Numbered from the stretch's first letter, positions 1 through 10,872 are shown. The stretch is 64,000 bases of DNA from Vreelandella piezotolerans (GCF_012427705.1 NZ_CP048602.1:682001-746000), one strand, 5' to 3'. A program made the numbers and translations. Notes: generated by a model not told the origin, from the letters alone.

Positions 1-594
1 AGCGGAAAATCATCGGTGATACGCGCACTGCTCAACTCGCTGGCCACAGAGGGGTTACGGCTGATCCAGGTTGACCGACATGATCTGTCGAGTCTGCCGC
101 TGCTAGTGGAACAGCTTCGGCATCAGCCGCATCGCTTCGTGGTGTACTGTGATGATCTCTCCTTCGAGGGTAACGATGACGCGTATAAGGCGCTTAAGAG
201 CGTGCTAGACGGCGCGCTGACCGGGCCACCAGATAACGTACTGCTCTATGCGACCTCGAATCGTCGCCATCTGTTGCCGGAGTCCATGGACGATAACAGC
301 GGTTCACGGCTGGTCGGCGAGGAGTTGCATCATGGCGACGCGGTGGAGGAGAAAATTTCGCTGTCGGATCGGTTCGGCCTATGGCTGGGTTTCCACCCCT
401 TCAGCCAAGCGACCTATTTGGAGGTATGCGAACACTGGGTGGGGCGTATCGGCACGTCCCAGGACTGGGACGATGCGGCACGGGCAGAGGCGATTCGCTT
501 TGCCACGCTGCGCGGAGGGCGAAGCGGCCGCACGGCGTGGCAATTTGCGGCCCAGTACGTGGGCCGCAAACGGCTGCATGAGCGCGGTGAGTAA
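1..594 (+). CDS. DUF815-family AAA+ ATPase, 5' end outside window
   Basis: The gene is already open at base 1, where the frame reads S-G-K-S-S, the end of a Walker A loop. The true start therefore lies upstream and 197 residues are visible. A Walker B-like stretch (VVYCDDLSFE) follows near visible residue 50, and a sensor-1-like segment (LLYATSNRRHLLPE) near residue 80. This arrangement fits the DUF815 family of AAA+ ATPases, widespread in proteobacteria and of unknown function. The stop is TAA at 592-594. It converges with the lipoprotein gene that ends 15 bases later on the other strand. The family call is by motif recognition. The cellular role is not known. Confidence 0.75.
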   Translation, partial: SGKSSVIRALLNSLATEGLRLIQVDRHDLSSLPLLVEQLRHQPHRFVVYCDDLSFEGNDDAYKALKSVLDGALTGPPDNVLLYATSNRRHLLPESMDDNSGSRLVGEELHHGDAVEEKISLSDRFGLWLGFHPFSQATYLEVCEHWVGRIGTSQDWDDAARAEAIRFATLRGGRSGRTAWQFAAQYVGRKRLHERGE

Positions 595-609
595 CGCGCT
601 TGGCAAGAC

Positions 610-1224
610 TCAGCGTTGAGGAATGAGCTGCCCGTCGTCACCGACGTTCAGGCGAATCGTCGGAGTGAGCAGGCCTGACGGCAGGGTCATGCCCAAACCG
701 CGCAAATCGCCAGGAGTAATGGCCAGTTCGCTACCCGCGGGCAGTTCCCCTTGGCTTGCGAGCTGGCGAGCTAACGTCAACATCGGCGTCATTTGCTGAC
801 GGTCGGCGGCGAGAATATCGAACGCCACCGGCAGGCGCAGATTGGCGTCCTCGCCAGAGGTGAGGGTAACGTTCTGCTGATAGTTGCCCTGCACTGGGTC
901 CACGCCAGGCATGTCCAGCGTCCAGCGAAAGCCTGACATCTCGACCGGCGGCATGCCAATGGGCAAGCCAAGCCCCATCGCCAGCGTGGCCTGCACCGGT
1001 AGACTGCCTGTGCCCAGGCTAGAGGCCAGCAGGCTCGAAAGGTCGCTGGTGTCCAGCCCGGCATTGACACTATAGGGGCCAATACGCACGTCTTCGATAC
1101 CGAGCGAGGTGACCGCCAAGCGAAAGGCAAACAACCCTGTTTGTGGCAGCGCCAAACAGCCCGTCAACAGGCTGGCTAACAGCAGTAACACCAGGCCGCG
1201 TCCGCGACGAAAAACAACGTGCAT
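610..1224 (-). CDS. putative lipoprotein, possibly LEA-type-2 fold
   Basis: A 204-residue protein. I chose the ATG at 1224 over an upstream ATG at 1362 because an AGGAGG lies just before it (1231-1240 on the complement). The N-terminus is then a classic lipoprotein signal: R-rich start, hydrophobic run, L-T-G-C lipobox with Cys23. The remainder is a beta-rich sequence with a pattern ('VTSLGIEDVRIGPYSVNAGL' then 'LRLPVAFDI') reminiscent of LEA14/water-stress domains, but that assignment is weak. It is likely membrane-anchored in the envelope. It sits alone between der and the DUF815 gene, with a terminator separating it from der. Function unknown. Confidence 0.7.
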   Translation of the reverse strand: MHVVFRRGRGLVLLLLASLLTGCLALPQTGLFAFRLAVTSLGIEDVRIGPYSVNAGLDTSDLSSLLASSLGTGSLPVQATLAMGLGLPIGMPPVEMSGFRWTLDMPGVDPVQGNYQQNVTLTSGEDANLRLPVAFDILAADRQQMTPMLTLARQLASQGELPAGSELAITPGDLRGLGMTLPSGLLTPTIRLNVGDDGQLIPQR

Positions 1225-1363
1225 GTGACTCCCTCCTGAGAAGGACAAGGGTGAATGAGCTAAGGGTAGGTAAGGTGAGTAGCGATGAAGCTGGACCAGA
1301 AAAGCGCCGCTATTTGAGGGTGGGCGAGGGTTTCTGTCAAGCAGATTTGTCAGTAATGACACA

Positions 1364-1395
1364 ATAAAAACGCCCGCTGCGACAGCAGCGGGCGT
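1364..1395 (-). terminator. intrinsic terminator after der
   Basis: Arms acgcccgctgc (1370-1380) and gcagcgggcgt (1385-1395) form an 11-bp perfect stem with a 4-nt loop. Read on the minus strand the hairpin is followed by five U residues (1366-1370). It lies just past the der stop and would close the hisS-yfgM-bamB-der transcript. Confidence 0.85.
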
Positions 1396-1413
1396 GAAGA
1401 CACGAAGCCGCGT

Positions 1414-2817
1414 TTAGCGGCGGCTTTTGCGTGCCTCTTTGGTACGGTTGAGCTCGCGCTTTTTGGCTTTCTCTTTGTCGCTGGCCCCCGCCATAGGGTC
1501 ATAGGGGTTGTCGCCGGAACGAAACTCGAAGCGCATCGGCGTACCGCGCACCTTCAACACTTTACGGAAGGTGTTGGTGAGGTAGCGGCGGTATGCTTCG
1601 GGCAGCGACGACGTTTGGTTGCCGTGTACCACGATGATCGGCGGATTGCTGCCGCCCTGGTGCGCCATACGCAGCTTGATGCGGCGGCCGTTGACCATGG
1701 GGGGCGGATGCTGGCTGACCGCATCCTGCAGCAACGTTGTAAGGCGGTTGGTCGACCAGTGCGCGTTGGCAGCGTTGAACGCCCGTTCGATGGAAGGGTA
1801 GAGATCGCCCACCGCCGTGCCATGCAGCGCGGAAATGAAGTGCAGCTCGGCGTAATCAGCAAAGCCCAGACGGCGCTTGATATCGGCGCGCATCTTCTCT
1901 TTGGCGTCGCTCTCTAGGCCGTCCCACTTGTTGACGGCCAGTACCAGCGCACGGCCCGTGGTGAGCACGTAATCCAGCAGGTGCAGATCCTGTTCGACGA
2001 GACCACTGCGGGCATCCAGCACCATCACCGCCACGTGGCTCTCTTTGATCGCATCCAGTGTTTTAATGATCGAGAACTTCTCAGCGATTTCACGCACGTT
2101 CTTGCGTCGCCGAATACCTGCGGTATCGATCAGCACGTAGGGTTTTCCGTTGCGCTCGAAGGGGATTTCGATGGCGTCGCGGGTGGTGCCCGCTTCATCG
2201 AACACCACCACCCGCTCTTCGCCTAGCAGACGGTTGACCAGCGTCGACTTGCCCACGTTCGGGCGGCCGATGACCCCGATACGAATACCTTTGGTTCCCG
2301 TGTCGGCCGGGATGCTAGCATCCCGCTCAGGGAAGGGCTCGAGCACCGTATCGATCAGCAGTGACACGTTGCGGCCATGGGCAGCCGCAATCGGCCAGGG
2401 ATCGCCCAGACCCAACGTCCAGAAGTCGGCCATGGCCGAGTGCTCTTCCAAACCGTCGGTCTTGTTGACCACCAGCCAGGTTTTTTTCTGATTGACGCGC
2501 AGATGATTGGCGATGGCTTCGTCCGCGACGTTCAGTCCGGCGCGGGCATCGACCAGGAACAGCACGATATCGGCTTCGTCGATGGCCGCCAGCGACTGCT
2601 CGGCCATCGCAGCATCGATGCCTTCTTCGTCACCGCTGATACCGCCGGTATCGATGACGGTGTACGCCTTTCCACCCAGCATGCCGTTACCGTATTTACG
2701 GTCACGGGTCAGGCCAGGGAAGTCTGCCACTAGCGCATCGCGCGAGCGGGTCAGACGGTTGAACAGCGTCGATTTACCCACATTGGGGCGACCGACTAAT
2801 GCAATGACGGGTGTCAT
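1414..2817 (-). CDS. der: GTPase Der (EngA), ribosome assembly
   Basis: A 467-residue protein with two tandem Era-like GTPase domains. The first P-loop (GRPNVGKST) is at residues 8-16 and the second, again GRPNVGKST, near residue 185. G3 motifs (DTGG, DTAG) and NKxD motifs (NKTD, NKWD) are present in both halves. A C-terminal KH-like domain ends in a basic Lys/Arg tail. Der acts in maturation of the 50S subunit and is essential in E. coli. Its ATG overlaps the bamB stop by 4 bases (ATGA), so it is the last gene of a translationally coupled bamB-der pair, followed by a strong terminator. Length and domain order are normal for the family. Confidence 0.97.
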   Translation of the reverse strand: MTPVIALVGRPNVGKSTLFNRLTRSRDALVADFPGLTRDRKYGNGMLGGKAYTVIDTGGISGDEEGIDAAMAEQSLAAIDEADIVLFLVDARAGLNVADEAIANHLRVNQKKTWLVVNKTDGLEEHSAMADFWTLGLGDPWPIAAAHGRNVSLLIDTVLEPFPERDASIPADTGTKGIRIGVIGRPNVGKSTLVNRLLGEERVVVFDEAGTTRDAIEIPFERNGKPYVLIDTAGIRRRKNVREIAEKFSIIKTLDAIKESHVAVMVLDARSGLVEQDLHLLDYVLTTGRALVLAVNKWDGLESDAKEKMRADIKRRLGFADYAELHFISALHGTAVGDLYPSIERAFNAANAHWSTNRLTTLLQDAVSQHPPPMVNGRRIKLRMAHQGGSNPPIIVVHGNQTSSLPEAYRRYLTNTFRKVLKVRGTPMRFEFRSGDNPYDPMAGASDKEKAKKRELNRTKEARKSRR

Positions 2818-3995
2818 GGAGTGACTTCCAGGGTTTCCAGGCGACCATTGTTGGCCTGGACATGAATGGTGCTGCCTTCCGTGACCGGGCGCACGCTGAT
2901 GCCCGAATCATCGATTCGGGTGCGGCCGACCAGATTGCCATCGCGGGCGTCGATCAGATGGACATAGCCCTCGAAATCGCCCACGACGATACGGCCATCG
3001 GCAAAGGCGGGAGCGGTGAGCCAGCGGTCTTCGAGATCGTCGTTACGCCACATCTCCTGGCCGCTATTGGCGTCGAGTGCCACGAGATGGCTATCGTCGC
3101 TGACTACGAACAGGACATTACCGACTAGAATCGGTGTATGGCGGCTGGAGAGGCTGGTTTCCCATAGCATGCCGCCACGGGTGGCTTCCAGTGCGGCAAC
3201 CCGGCCGTTGTAGCTAGTCACGAACAGACGGCCATCCGGACTGAGCACTGGCTGGCCCGTTAGGTCTACCAGTCGCTCGACATCGCTACGTCCGCGTGGG
3301 GTGGCAATCTGCATATCCCATAGCGCTTGGCCGCTACGGTTATCGAGCGTGGCCAGACGCCCGTTGGCTAGGCCCACGAAGGTAACCGGGTCGATGACCA
3401 TTGGCGTGCCGGTACCACGCAGCGTCAAGGCAGGCTGCGAGCTGGTATACACCCAGCGCTCTTCGCCGCTAGCGCGATCCAGGGCCGTGATCTGGCCGTC
3501 CACGCTCTGAACTAGCAACAATTGTTGATTGGCCTGCGGAGCCGCCAGCACTTCGCTGGAGACCCGCGAGCGCCAAGTAACGCTTCCGTCGCGTTGGTCG
3601 AGGGCAATCACCTCACCGTTGCGGGTACCGAGATAGACGTGACCTGCAATGGCGTTCAGCGCGCTGGAAATCGGGCTATCCAGCTCGACTTCCCACTCAC
3701 GCGCGCCGCTGTCGGCATTGAACGCGGCGACCAAACCGTTGGCATCCGCTGCGAAGAGCGTATTGCCTTCACGCGACGGGGCGATGGGGTAGCGGGCACG
3801 ACCAAAGCCATCGCCGACGCGGCGGTCCCACACGCTATTCAGCGACGAGGTTTCATCGAAGCTACGCAGCTCTTTGGGAGTAAAGGCAGGTTGGCCTTTG
3901 CTGGCACAACCCGCTAGCAGCGCTAGCGCGAGGGCTCCCAGGGTGGTGCGCATCAGATGTTTGGAAAAGAGCGGTTTAGACGGGTGAGTCGTCAT
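2814..3995 (-). CDS. bamB: outer-membrane assembly lipoprotein BamB
   Basis: A 393-residue lipoprotein. The start is ATG 3995, preceded by GAGGAGG. It overlaps the yfgM stop by one base (TGATG), and the longer upstream extension is a read through yfgM in another frame. The N-terminus carries a signal sequence ending L-A-G-C (Cys30). The body has repeated Trp-containing beta-propeller units of the PQQ type (for example [15 protein letters not shown] and [13 protein letters not shown]), as in BamB. BamB is a scaffold of the BAM complex at the inner face of the outer membrane, where it helps BamA fold beta-barrel proteins. Gene order yfgM-bamB-der is conserved in gammaproteobacteria and supports the call. 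Confidence 0.96.
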   Translation of the reverse strand: MTTHPSKPLFSKHLMRTTLGALALALLAGCASKGQPAFTPKELRSFDETSSLNSVWDRRVGDGFGRARYPIAPSREGNTLFAADANGLVAAFNADSGAREWEVELDSPISSALNAIAGHVYLGTRNGEVIALDQRDGSVTWRSRVSSEVLAAPQANQQLLLVQSVDGQITALDRASGEERWVYTSSQPALTLRGTGTPMVIDPVTFVGLANGRLATLDNRSGQALWDMQIATPRGRSDVERLVDLTGQPVLSPDGRLFVTSYNGRVAALEATRGGMLWETSLSSRHTPILVGNVLFVVSDDSHLVALDANSGQEMWRNDDLEDRWLTAPAFADGRIVVGDFEGYVHLIDARDGNLVGRTRIDDSGISVRPVTEGSTIHVQANNGRLETLEVTP

Positions 3996-4654
3996 CACTG
4001 TGTCGCCTCCTCGGCGCCGAGATCGTCGAGCTTGAACTGTACGCCGTACAGCGGCTGGTTCTGGTTTTGGGCGATGGACTGCGCAGTTTGCCACGCTTCG
4101 CGCGCTTGCTCGGGCTGGTTCTGTGCGAAGAACGCATCGCCCCGCACATTGGCTTGTTGAGCCGCCAGTGCATCGGAAATGGGCTGGTCGAGCAGCGCGA
4201 GCGCGGCTTCTGGATTGCCCTGCGCGACCTCGATGCGCGCTAGGCGCAGCCACGCCACGCTTTGCACATAGCGGCGCGATGAGTGGCTGGCGACGTCTTG
4301 CAGTGCCTGCTTGGCCGTGGACAGATCGTCTTGCTCGACGGCAAGACGAGCCTCCAAGAGCTGTGCCAGTTCGGCATACAGCGTGTTGCCGTAGTCGTCG
4401 GTGAGCTCATCGATCAGCGTCTGTGCTTCGCTAAGCTGGTCGTCTTCCAAGGTCGTGCCAGCCGTCATATTGATGAGCTGCTGATAACGGGCAGAGGCGG
4501 CTTCCGCTTTACCTTCTTGGTAGTTTTGCCATGCGTTCCACCCAAAGACACCCGCCGCCGCGAGTACGGCACCAGCGATCAGCGAGGTTCCGTTCTCTTT
4601 CCACCAGCGTTTGACGACTTCTAGCTGCTCTTCTTCGCTTCTCAGCTCCGCCAC
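3995..4654 (-). CDS. yfgM: YfgM-type TPR membrane protein (ancillary SecYEG factor)
   Basis: A 219-residue protein. I placed the start at GTG 4654 because an AGGAGG lies six bases before it and the resulting N-terminus (AELRSEEEQLEVVKRWWKEN) matches the family pattern; an earlier in-frame ATG at 4696 has no such site. One transmembrane segment lies at about residues 22-41, followed by a periplasmic tetratricopeptide domain (DUF2133/YfgM). In E. coli YfgM associates with PpiD and SecYEG and links to periplasmic chaperones. It is the second gene after hisS and is coupled to bamB by a one-base overlap. Role by family knowledge. Confidence 0.92.
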   Translation of the reverse strand: MAELRSEEEQLEVVKRWWKENGTSLIAGAVLAAAGVFGWNAWQNYQEGKAEAASARYQQLINMTAGTTLEDDQLSEAQTLIDELTDDYGNTLYAELAQLLEARLAVEQDDLSTAKQALQDVASHSSRRYVQSVAWLRLARIEVAQGNPEAALALLDQPISDALAAQQANVRGDAFFAQNQPEQAREAWQTAQSIAQNQNQPLYGVQFKLDDLGAEEATQ

Positions 4655-4733
4655 GGGCGGCCTCCTGTTCCATGGGTCAACCGCTGCTGCGGCCAACGAT
4701 GTTCATCTGCCCAAACCGTGCTGGGCAGTTACG

Positions 4734-6044
4734 TTAGTGAGACGGTACGTTCGACGACAGTATCTCGCGAAGCGCGTCGGCCAGCTCGGCTTGGGCCACT
4801 TGCTGCTGCTCGCGATCATCGCGCAAATACTTCAGTGTGGCGGTTTGGTGGGCAAGCTCGTCTTCGCCCAGCAAAATCGCCACCGGCGCGGCGCTCTTGT
4901 CGGCTTTTTTCATGCGGCTTTTGAAGCTGCCGCCGCCACAGTGCAGCTGCAGACGCAGGGTGGGCAGCGCGCTACGCAGCTGCTCGGCGAGTGTCAGGGC
5001 GGCCACACTAGCGCTGTCGTCCATCGGCATCAGATAGACGTCGCAGCCGCCCATGGCCTCATCGGGCACCAGGTCGAGCGTTTCCAGCAGCAGCACTAGG
5101 CGCTCGATGCCCATGGCAAAGCCCACGGCCGGCGTGGGTTTGCCACCAAGCTGCTCGACCAAGCCATCGTAGCGGCCGCCAGCGCACACGGTGCCTTGGC
5201 TGCCCAACGCGGCGGTCGTCCACTCGAACACCGTGCGGCAGTAGTAGTCCAGGCCGCGCACCAAGCGCGGGTTGACCACGTACGGTATACCGGCAGCCTC
5301 CAGCATCGCCTTGAGCTGCTCGAAATGCGTGCGGGACTCGTCGTCCAGATGGTCCATCAGCTGCGGGGCCGCATCGAGCATGTCGGCCATGTCCGGGTTT
5401 TTGGAGTCCAGAATGCGCAGCGGGTTGCTGGTCAGGCGGCGTTTGGAGTCCTCGTCGAGTATGTTTTGGTGCTGCTCGAAATAGGCCACGAGCTTATCGC
5501 GGTAGGCCGCCCGCGCCTCGGCGGAGCCTAGCGAGTTCAGCTCCAGGGTGACGTGCTCCATCAAGCCGAGCTCTTGCCATAGGCGCGCCGAGAGCAGGAT
5601 GACTTCGGCATCGATGTCAGGGCCCTCGAAGCCGTATGTCTCCACGCCCACTTGGTGGAACTGTCGGTAGCGCCCTTTTTGGGGCCGCTCGTGACGAAAC
5701 ATCGGCCCCTGGTACCAAAGCCGCTGGGTTTGGTTATGCAGCAAGCCGTGCTCCATGGCCGCCCGTACGCAGCTGGCGGTGCCTTCGGGACGCAGTGTCA
5801 GGCTGTCACCGTTGCGGTCGTCGAAGGTGTACATCTCTTTTTCGACGATATCGGTGACTTCACCGATCGAGCGGGCAAACAGCGCCGTTTGCTCGACGAT
5901 GGGTGTGCGAATTTCATCGAAACCATAGCGGTGCATCAGTTGGCGTACTTTGCCCTCAAAAAATTGCCAGCGAGGGCTATCGCTGGGCAATAGGTCGTTC
6001 ATACCACGGATGGCTTGAATCTTTTTAGCGGCGGACTTGCTCAA
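4734..6044 (-). CDS. hisS: histidyl-tRNA synthetase
   Basis: A 436-residue class II synthetase. Visible signatures are the N-terminal IRGMNDLLP, motif 2 around '[17 protein letters not shown]', the histidine-binding '[13 protein letters not shown]' near residue 260, and the C-terminal anticodon-binding domain ('[15 protein letters not shown]'). The start codon is TTG (6042-6044 complement), chosen because AAGGAG lies six bases upstream and no in-frame ATG fits better. It charges tRNA-His. It sits between ispG and yfgM in the expected gammaproteobacterial order, probably in one transcript with them. Length is typical for the family. Confidence 0.97.
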   Translation of the reverse strand: MSKSAAKKIQAIRGMNDLLPSDSPRWQFFEGKVRQLMHRYGFDEIRTPIVEQTALFARSIGEVTDIVEKEMYTFDDRNGDSLTLRPEGTASCVRAAMEHGLLHNQTQRLWYQGPMFRHERPQKGRYRQFHQVGVETYGFEGPDIDAEVILLSARLWQELGLMEHVTLELNSLGSAEARAAYRDKLVAYFEQHQNILDEDSKRRLTSNPLRILDSKNPDMADMLDAAPQLMDHLDDESRTHFEQLKAMLEAAGIPYVVNPRLVRGLDYYCRTVFEWTTAALGSQGTVCAGGRYDGLVEQLGGKPTPAVGFAMGIERLVLLLETLDLVPDEAMGGCDVYLMPMDDSASVAALTLAEQLRSALPTLRLQLHCGGGSFKSRMKKADKSAAPVAILLGEDELAHQTATLKYLRDDREQQQVAQAELADALREILSSNVPSH

Positions 6045-6113
6045 TGAAAACTCCTTATGGGGCGGCAGCGGACGAGGCGGGCGTCGACATCGCCTAGGCC
6101 TGCGACACGGGCG

Positions 6114-7241
6114 TTAAACGCTGCGCGCAATCATGTTCTCTTGCTGCTGCTCTTTTTGACGCACTTTATCGCGAATCAGCTTTTCCAGATCTTCGACGAG
6201 GTGGTCATTGCGCAGCTTGCTCGCCGGCTTGCCATCGATATAGACCAAATTGGCAGGCGAGCCGCCGGTGAGGCCGATATCGGTCTCCTTGGCTTCGCCA
6301 GGGCCGTTGACCACACAGCCAATCACCGAGACGTCCAGCGGTGTCATCACGTCTTCAAGCCGCTCTTCGAGCTGGTTCATGGTGCTGATGACGTCAAAGT
6401 TCTGCCGCGAGCAGCTCGGGCAAGCAATGAAGTTGATTCCCTTGGCGCGCAACTTCAGGCTCTTGAGCATGTCGAACCCGACCTTGATCTCTTCTACCGG
6501 GTCGGCGGCCAGCGAGACGCGAATCGTGTCGCCGATACCGTCCATCAGCAGCATGCCCAGGCCAATGGACGATTTCACCGTGCCCGAGCGCAGGCCGCCC
6601 GCTTCGGTAATGCCCAGGTGCAGCGGCTGCTCGATGCGGTTTGCCAGGTCGCGATAGGCGGCCACGGCCATGAACACGTCCGATGCTTTGACGCTGACTT
6701 TGAATTCTTGGAAATCGAGACGATCCAGGTGGTCGATATGGCGCATCGCCGACTCGACCAGCGCCGCAGGCGTGGGTTCGCCATACTTCTTTTGCAGGTC
6801 TTTCTCCAGCGACCCCGCGTTCACGCCGATACGGATCGGAATGCCGTGGTCTCGGGCGGCGCTCACCACCGCGCGCACGCGGTCTTCCCGGCCAATATTG
6901 CCGGGGTTGATGCGCAGACAGTCCACGCCCAGCTCGGCGACCCGTAGCGCGATCTTGTAATCGAAGTGGATATCGGCCACCAACGGCACGGCCACGCGCT
7001 GCTTGATCTTGCCGAAGGCCTCTGCGGCATCCATATCGGGCACCGAGACGCGGACGATATCCGCCCCGGCTTTTTCCAATTGCTGGATCTGTCCGACAGT
7101 GGCCTCGACGTCCAGCGTGTTGGTGTTGGTCATGCTTTGCACTGAAATCGGTGCATCACCGCCCACCGCGACGTTGCCAACGTGAATTTGGCGTGACGGG
7201 CGGCGTTTGATCGGAGAAGGGGCGTGCATAAGACGGGTCAC
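6114..7241 (-). CDS. ispG: 4-hydroxy-3-methylbut-2-enyl diphosphate synthase IspG
   Basis: A 375-residue protein matching IspG from end to end. The N-terminus has the TIM-barrel signature '[15 protein letters not shown]', and the [4Fe-4S] cysteines are visible as 'ACPSCSRQ' and '[10 protein letters not shown]'. It catalyses the penultimate step of the MEP isoprenoid pathway. The start is taken as GTG 7241, which overlaps the rodZ stop by 4 bases (GTGA). An ATG at 7229 is an alternative giving a protein four residues shorter. The coupling to rodZ and position before hisS are conserved. The iron-sulfur cofactor ties it to the isc genes 4 kb away. Confidence 0.97.
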   Translation of the reverse strand: MTRLMHAPSPIKRRPSRQIHVGNVAVGGDAPISVQSMTNTNTLDVEATVGQIQQLEKAGADIVRVSVPDMDAAEAFGKIKQRVAVPLVADIHFDYKIALRVAELGVDCLRINPGNIGREDRVRAVVSAARDHGIPIRIGVNAGSLEKDLQKKYGEPTPAALVESAMRHIDHLDRLDFQEFKVSVKASDVFMAVAAYRDLANRIEQPLHLGITEAGGLRSGTVKSSIGLGMLLMDGIGDTIRVSLAADPVEEIKVGFDMLKSLKLRAKGINFIACPSCSRQNFDVISTMNQLEERLEDVMTPLDVSVIGCVVNGPGEAKETDIGLTGGSPANLVYIDGKPASKLRNDHLVEDLEKLIRDKVRQKEQQQENMIARSV

Positions 7242-8230
7242 TCTCCCAGGGTAAAGCGGGCAACGTTATTGGCACCGGCGCGCTCGGCAAGGTCGACTAA
7301 CTCACCTTGGTAACGCAGCTCCACGCCAGTGGCGTTGCCAACGGTTAAACGAAAAGGCGGTTCGCCCTCAACGCTGGCGGTGGTGCCGGGGTTTTGCAGG
7401 CCGACGAACACGCGCTGGTTGTTGGCATCGAAAATCTCGGTCCAGGATTGCTCGTTGAACGTCAGTTCGAGCAGGTTAGGGTTGGCGGCGGGAGCCGCCT
7501 CGGCCACGGTTTCCTCAGGCGCGTTGGTGGCTTCGACGGCGGCCTCGGTCTCGGCCGTTTGGTCGGCAGGCGTTTCATCGCTTGCCTGTGCGGGCTCGTC
7601 ATTGCTCGCCAACGGTGCGGTGGCCGCATCGCTGAGATCGCTGTCAGGCGAGGCATCGCTAGCGGTGTCGTTAGTCGGCTCTTGCGTGACGGCAGGCTCG
7701 GGCGTGATCACCGGCGTGGCGACTGGCGTGGGCTCGGGGGCTGGCTCGCTGATCGGCGCTTCGTTATCTTCCATCGTGGAAGAGGTACCAATGCTCGGCG
7801 GCTCGCTGCCGCCGCGGCTCTGCCACCAAGCGACCGTCACGGCAATCAACCCCGCAATCACCAACAGGGTGACCAATTTGAAAAGCCAGGCACCTACCTT
7901 GGAGGGGGGCTTGGTGACGGCAACTGGCGCTACTTTGCGATCGGCATCGCTGGTGCCATGGCGCGCTTGGTAAGCGTCGAGCACCATGCGGTCGTCCATG
8001 CCCAGGTATTTGGCATAGGCGCGAAGGTAGCCGCGACGATAGGCGGCGACGGGAATCTCTTCGTAGTGATCGCGCTCTAGGCCATCCACCACGGCGGGGC
8101 GCAGGTTGAGGGCGCGGGCGGCATCCGCTAACGGAACACCAAGCGATTCGCGTTGACGCGAGAGCAACTCACCAGGGGTTGCTGTGCTGGGGGCTGGAGT
8201 AACGCTATCGTGTAACTGTGTGTCGCTCAT
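7238..8230 (-). CDS. rodZ: cytoskeletal protein RodZ
   Basis: A 330-residue protein beginning at ATG 8230. The longer reading frame upstream runs into pilW and is ignored. Residues 20-90 form an HTH_25 domain ('[20 protein letters not shown]', '[16 protein letters not shown]'). A transmembrane helix spans about 113-136 and is followed by a long Pro/Thr/Glu/Asp-rich acidic linker to about 255. A C-terminal DUF4115 beta domain ('[20 protein letters not shown]') ends the protein. RodZ links MreB filaments to the cell-wall elongation machine. The unusually acidic periplasmic linker is what one expects of a halophile. Confidence 0.93.
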   Translation of the reverse strand: MSDTQLHDSVTPAPSTATPGELLSRQRESLGVPLADAARALNLRPAVVDGLERDHYEEIPVAAYRRGYLRAYAKYLGMDDRMVLDAYQARHGTSDADRKVAPVAVTKPPSKVGAWLFKLVTLLVIAGLIAVTVAWWQSRGGSEPPSIGTSSTMEDNEAPISEPAPEPTPVATPVITPEPAVTQEPTNDTASDASPDSDLSDAATAPLASNDEPAQASDETPADQTAETEAAVEATNAPEETVAEAAPAANPNLLELTFNEQSWTEIFDANNQRVFVGLQNPGTTASVEGEPPFRLTVGNATGVELRYQGELVDLAERAGANNVARFTLGE

Positions 8231-8270
8231 GGCTGAGCATCCTTCAATAATGTGGTGATCAGAGCGTTGA

Positions 8271-9005
8271 TCAGCGGTTGAGCAAGCGCTGGTAGTCGGT
8301 GGCCGCGGCGTCGTCACCGCGGGCGAGGGCGACATCGATCGCCAGTTCCAGTGCTGCTGGGTCGGGGCCTGCCAGCTGCAAGTAGTTCTGCAGCGGCGCC
8401 CAGGCCTGATCATAATTGCCCTGTGAAATTTCGAGTTCGGCTAACATTAAATACCCGCGGGGGTTGCGCGGGTCGATGCTTTGCGCGCGCTGCAAACGTT
8501 CGCGCGCCTTATCCAATTCGTCGATGGCCAAATAGCACTGCCCTAAGTTGGTGAATAGCTGGGCGCGATTGGCGTACTGGGCATCTTGGGATGCCCTTTC
8601 TAACTGTTCGCAGGCTTGTGGAAACTGTTCCTGCTGGTACAAAAACGCGGCGTAGTTGTTACGTGCGCGGGTGAACGATGGCTCGGCATCTAGCGCTTGT
8701 TCGAAATAACGGTTGGCAAGCTCGCTCTCTCCCTGCTGCTGGTAGACCAGCGCAAGGGCTTGAAGTGCCTCGGGATGACGTGGGTTTAGCTCCAAAGCGC
8801 GGTCGAGGGCATTCAGGGCACGTGTCAGGTTATCACGCTCTAAGTAGGCGACGCCAAGCTGGGTATACGCCTCTACCGCAGCGGGATTGGCATCGCTGCG
8901 AACGGCCTGACCAGAGGTGGCGCAACCCGCTAGCAGCAGGCTGCCAGCAAGCACGGACAGCATGGGCATCCTGATGGAAATAATGCGCCTGCGGTGACCG
9001 ATCAT
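8271..9005 (-). CDS. pilW: type IV pilus biogenesis lipoprotein PilW/PilF (TPR)
   Basis: A 244-residue lipoprotein with start ATG 9005 behind an AAGAGG site. The signal peptide ends L-L-A-G-C (Cys28). The rest is tetratricopeptide repeats ('AYTQLGVAYLERDNLTRAL', 'EALQALALVYQQQGESELA', and others), about five units. In Pseudomonas and Neisseria this family (PilF/PilW) is the pilotin that brings the secretin PilQ to the outer membrane. The rlmN-pilW-rodZ-ispG order is the conserved one. The call rests on context plus TPR and lipoprotein character. Confidence 0.9.
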   Translation of the reverse strand: MIGHRRRIISIRMPMLSVLAGSLLLAGCATSGQAVRSDANPAAVEAYTQLGVAYLERDNLTRALNALDRALELNPRHPEALQALALVYQQQGESELANRYFEQALDAEPSFTRARNNYAAFLYQQEQFPQACEQLERASQDAQYANRAQLFTNLGQCYLAIDELDKARERLQRAQSIDPRNPRGYLMLAELEISQGNYDQAWAPLQNYLQLAGPDPAALELAIDVALARGDDAAATDYQRLLNR

Positions 9006-9120
9006 CTACGCCCTCTTGTGTCGGGTTGAACCATTGCCATACAGCGGGCGATTGCCAAGCGCCCGGCAAAAAACGTGTCCATCAAAGCGCTGTGTCGGTT
9101 GGAAGTCAAGACGACAGCGG

Positions 9121-10305
9121 TCAGTCAGCGTCGAGCTGTACAGACTGAATGTAGCGTGCGCTGCGCTTGGTACGATCCTTCACGCGGCCCACCAGCTGGC
9201 CACAGGCGGCGTCGATATCATCGCCTCGGGTGGTTCGTACGGTGGCGTTGTACTCCAAATCGTAGAGCCACTGTTGAAAGCGCATCACTTGGTTGCGTGA
9301 CGGCTTCTCGTACCCTGAATGAGGGAACGGGTTGAACGGAATCAGGTTGATCTTGCACGGCAGCTCCTTGAGCAGTGCCGCGAGCTGTTCAGCGTGTTCC
9401 TGCTGATCGTTGACGTCTTTGATCAACGTGTATTCGATGGTGACCTGACGATTATCGGGGCACTTGGCCAGGTAGCGGTGGCAGGCGTCCAGCAGCGCAC
9501 GTATGTTGTACTTACGGTTGATCGGCACCAGCTCGTTGCGCAGCTCATCGGTGGAGGCGTGTAGCGAGATGGCAAGGCTCACATCCAGTTCGTCGCCCAG
9601 TTTGTCCATCATCGGCACCACGCCGGAAGTGGAGAGCGTGACGCGGCGCTTGGAGAGTCCGTAACCGTTATCGTCGAGCATCAGCTTCATGGCTGGCACG
9701 ACGTTATCGAAATTGAGCAGCGGTTCGCCCATGCCCATCATGACCACGTTGGTCACCGGGCGATTGGCGGTATCACGGCGTGGGCCAACGCTGCGTTGGG
9801 CGACCCACACTTGGCCGATGATCTCGGCGGCGGTCAAATTACGCTGAAAGCCCTGTTTACCGGTCGAGCAGAAGCTGCAGTCCAGTGAGCAGCCCACCTG
9901 GGAAGAGACGCATAGCGTGCGGCGCTTACCGTTTTCGGCAGGAATGAGCACCGTCTCGACGTAGCTGCCATCTTCTACCTCTAACACCCATTTACGCGTG
10001 CCGTCGCTAGACGTGCCTTCGTAGACGACGCCTGGACCGCGGATTTCGGCCACCTGGGAGAGCTTGTCGCGCAGGGCCTTCGACAGGTTGGTCATCGCCG
10101 TAAAGTCGTCGATGCCCTCCTGATGCATCCATTTCATGACCTGCGTGGCGCGAAATTTCTTTTCGCCGATCGACAAAAAGAACGCTTCCATCTGCTCGCG
10201 GGAGAGTCCCAGTAGGTTCTGGCGAGCGGGTGCTGGGTGTTCGGCCGTGGTGTTGTCCGGCGTCGTACGAGTGGCAGGCGTGTGTTGAGCTACGGTGGTG
10301 GTCAT
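9121..10305 (-). CDS. rlmN: dual-specificity RNA methyltransferase RlmN
   Basis: A 394-residue radical-SAM enzyme. The CxxxCxxC cluster motif appears as C-S-L-D-C-S-F-C near residue 135. The methyl-carrying cysteine lies at the C-terminus in '[11 protein letters not shown]'. It methylates A2503 of 23S rRNA and A37 of some tRNAs. A low-complexity Thr/Pro N-terminal extension of about 30 residues precedes the conserved domain, so the exact start is a little uncertain (ATG 10305 used). It lies between ndk and pilW as in Pseudomonas and relatives. Confidence 0.96.
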   Translation of the reverse strand: MTTTVAQHTPATRTTPDNTTAEHPAPARQNLLGLSREQMEAFFLSIGEKKFRATQVMKWMHQEGIDDFTAMTNLSKALRDKLSQVAEIRGPGVVYEGTSSDGTRKWVLEVEDGSYVETVLIPAENGKRRTLCVSSQVGCSLDCSFCSTGKQGFQRNLTAAEIIGQVWVAQRSVGPRRDTANRPVTNVVMMGMGEPLLNFDNVVPAMKLMLDDNGYGLSKRRVTLSTSGVVPMMDKLGDELDVSLAISLHASTDELRNELVPINRKYNIRALLDACHRYLAKCPDNRQVTIEYTLIKDVNDQQEHAEQLAALLKELPCKINLIPFNPFPHSGYEKPSRNQVMRFQQWLYDLEYNATVRTTRGDDIDAACGQLVGRVKDRTKRSARYIQSVQLDAD

Positions 10306-10387
10306 GGCGGTCAGCGTTCAGGAAGAGGCGGGGGCAAAGCCCCCGCAAAAATGGCCGGCAACGAAGGTTGAAACGGCAGCGCTTGAT

Positions 10388-10813
10388 TTAGCGCGGGCAG
10401 ATTTCGTCGTTACCGAAGAAGTAGCTAATTTCGCGCTCGGCGCTTTCCGGAGAATCAGAGCCATGGACAGCGTTGGCGTCAATTGTTTCCGCAAAGTCGG
10501 CACGGATGGTGCCTGGAGCCGCTTCTTTCGGGTTGGTGGCGCCCATCAACTCACGGTTTTTGGCAATGGCGCCTTCACCTTCCAATACCTGTACCACGAC
10601 CGGACCGGAGGTCATGAAGCCGACCAGGTCTTTGAAGAAGGGGCGCTCTTTGTGCTCGGCGTAGAAGCCACCAGCCTTCTCTTCGGAGAGGTGCATCATT
10701 TTGGCGGCAACGACCTTCAGGCCGGCTTTTTCGAAGCGCGCGATGATGTCGCCAATGGCATTTTTAGCAACGGCATCGGGCTTGATGATGGAAAGAGTAC
10801 GTTCAGTCGCCAT
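10388..10813 (-). CDS. ndk: nucleoside-diphosphate kinase
   Basis: A 141-residue protein, the standard Ndk length. It shows '[12 protein letters not shown]' at the N-terminus and the active-site histidine in '[16 protein letters not shown]' (His near residue 117). It transfers the gamma-phosphate among nucleoside triphosphates through a phospho-histidine. The start ATG 10813 follows a 'TTTTGAGGAGA' ribosome site. It is placed between iscA and rlmN as in related genomes, but here directly after iscA because the hscBA-fdx genes are missing. Confidence 0.98.
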   Translation of the reverse strand: MATERTLSIIKPDAVAKNAIGDIIARFEKAGLKVVAAKMMHLSEEKAGGFYAEHKERPFFKDLVGFMTSGPVVVQVLEGEGAIAKNRELMGATNPKEAAPGTIRADFAETIDANAVHGSDSPESAEREISYFFGNDEICPR

Positions 10814-10848
10814 GCAGAAATCTCCTCAAAAGGGATAAAGCAGAAATT

Positions 10849-10872
10849 GCCGCCTCGGAAAGCCGAGGCGGC
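10849..10872 (-). other. hairpin in the iscA-ndk gap
   Basis: Arms gccgcctcgg (10849-10858) and ccgaggcggc (10863-10872) make a 10-bp perfect stem with a 4-nt loop, in the 177-base gap between iscA and ndk. On the minus strand the downstream flank is aatttctgc, not a clean U tract. It may be a weak terminator of the isc transcript or a structured ndk leader. The rest of the gap shows nothing I recognise. Confidence 0.45.

Noticed and set aside
7394..8080. Long plus-strand ORF antisense to rodZ
   Set aside because: It arises from the GC-rich, Pro/Thr/Glu-rich codons of rodZ on the other strand, has no ribosome site and resembles no protein.
10328..10346. GCGGGGGC/GCCCCCGC hairpin between ndk and rlmN as a terminator
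   Set aside because: The minus-strand transcript shows no U tract after the stem; the A run lies on the wrong side. It may be only a spacer structure.
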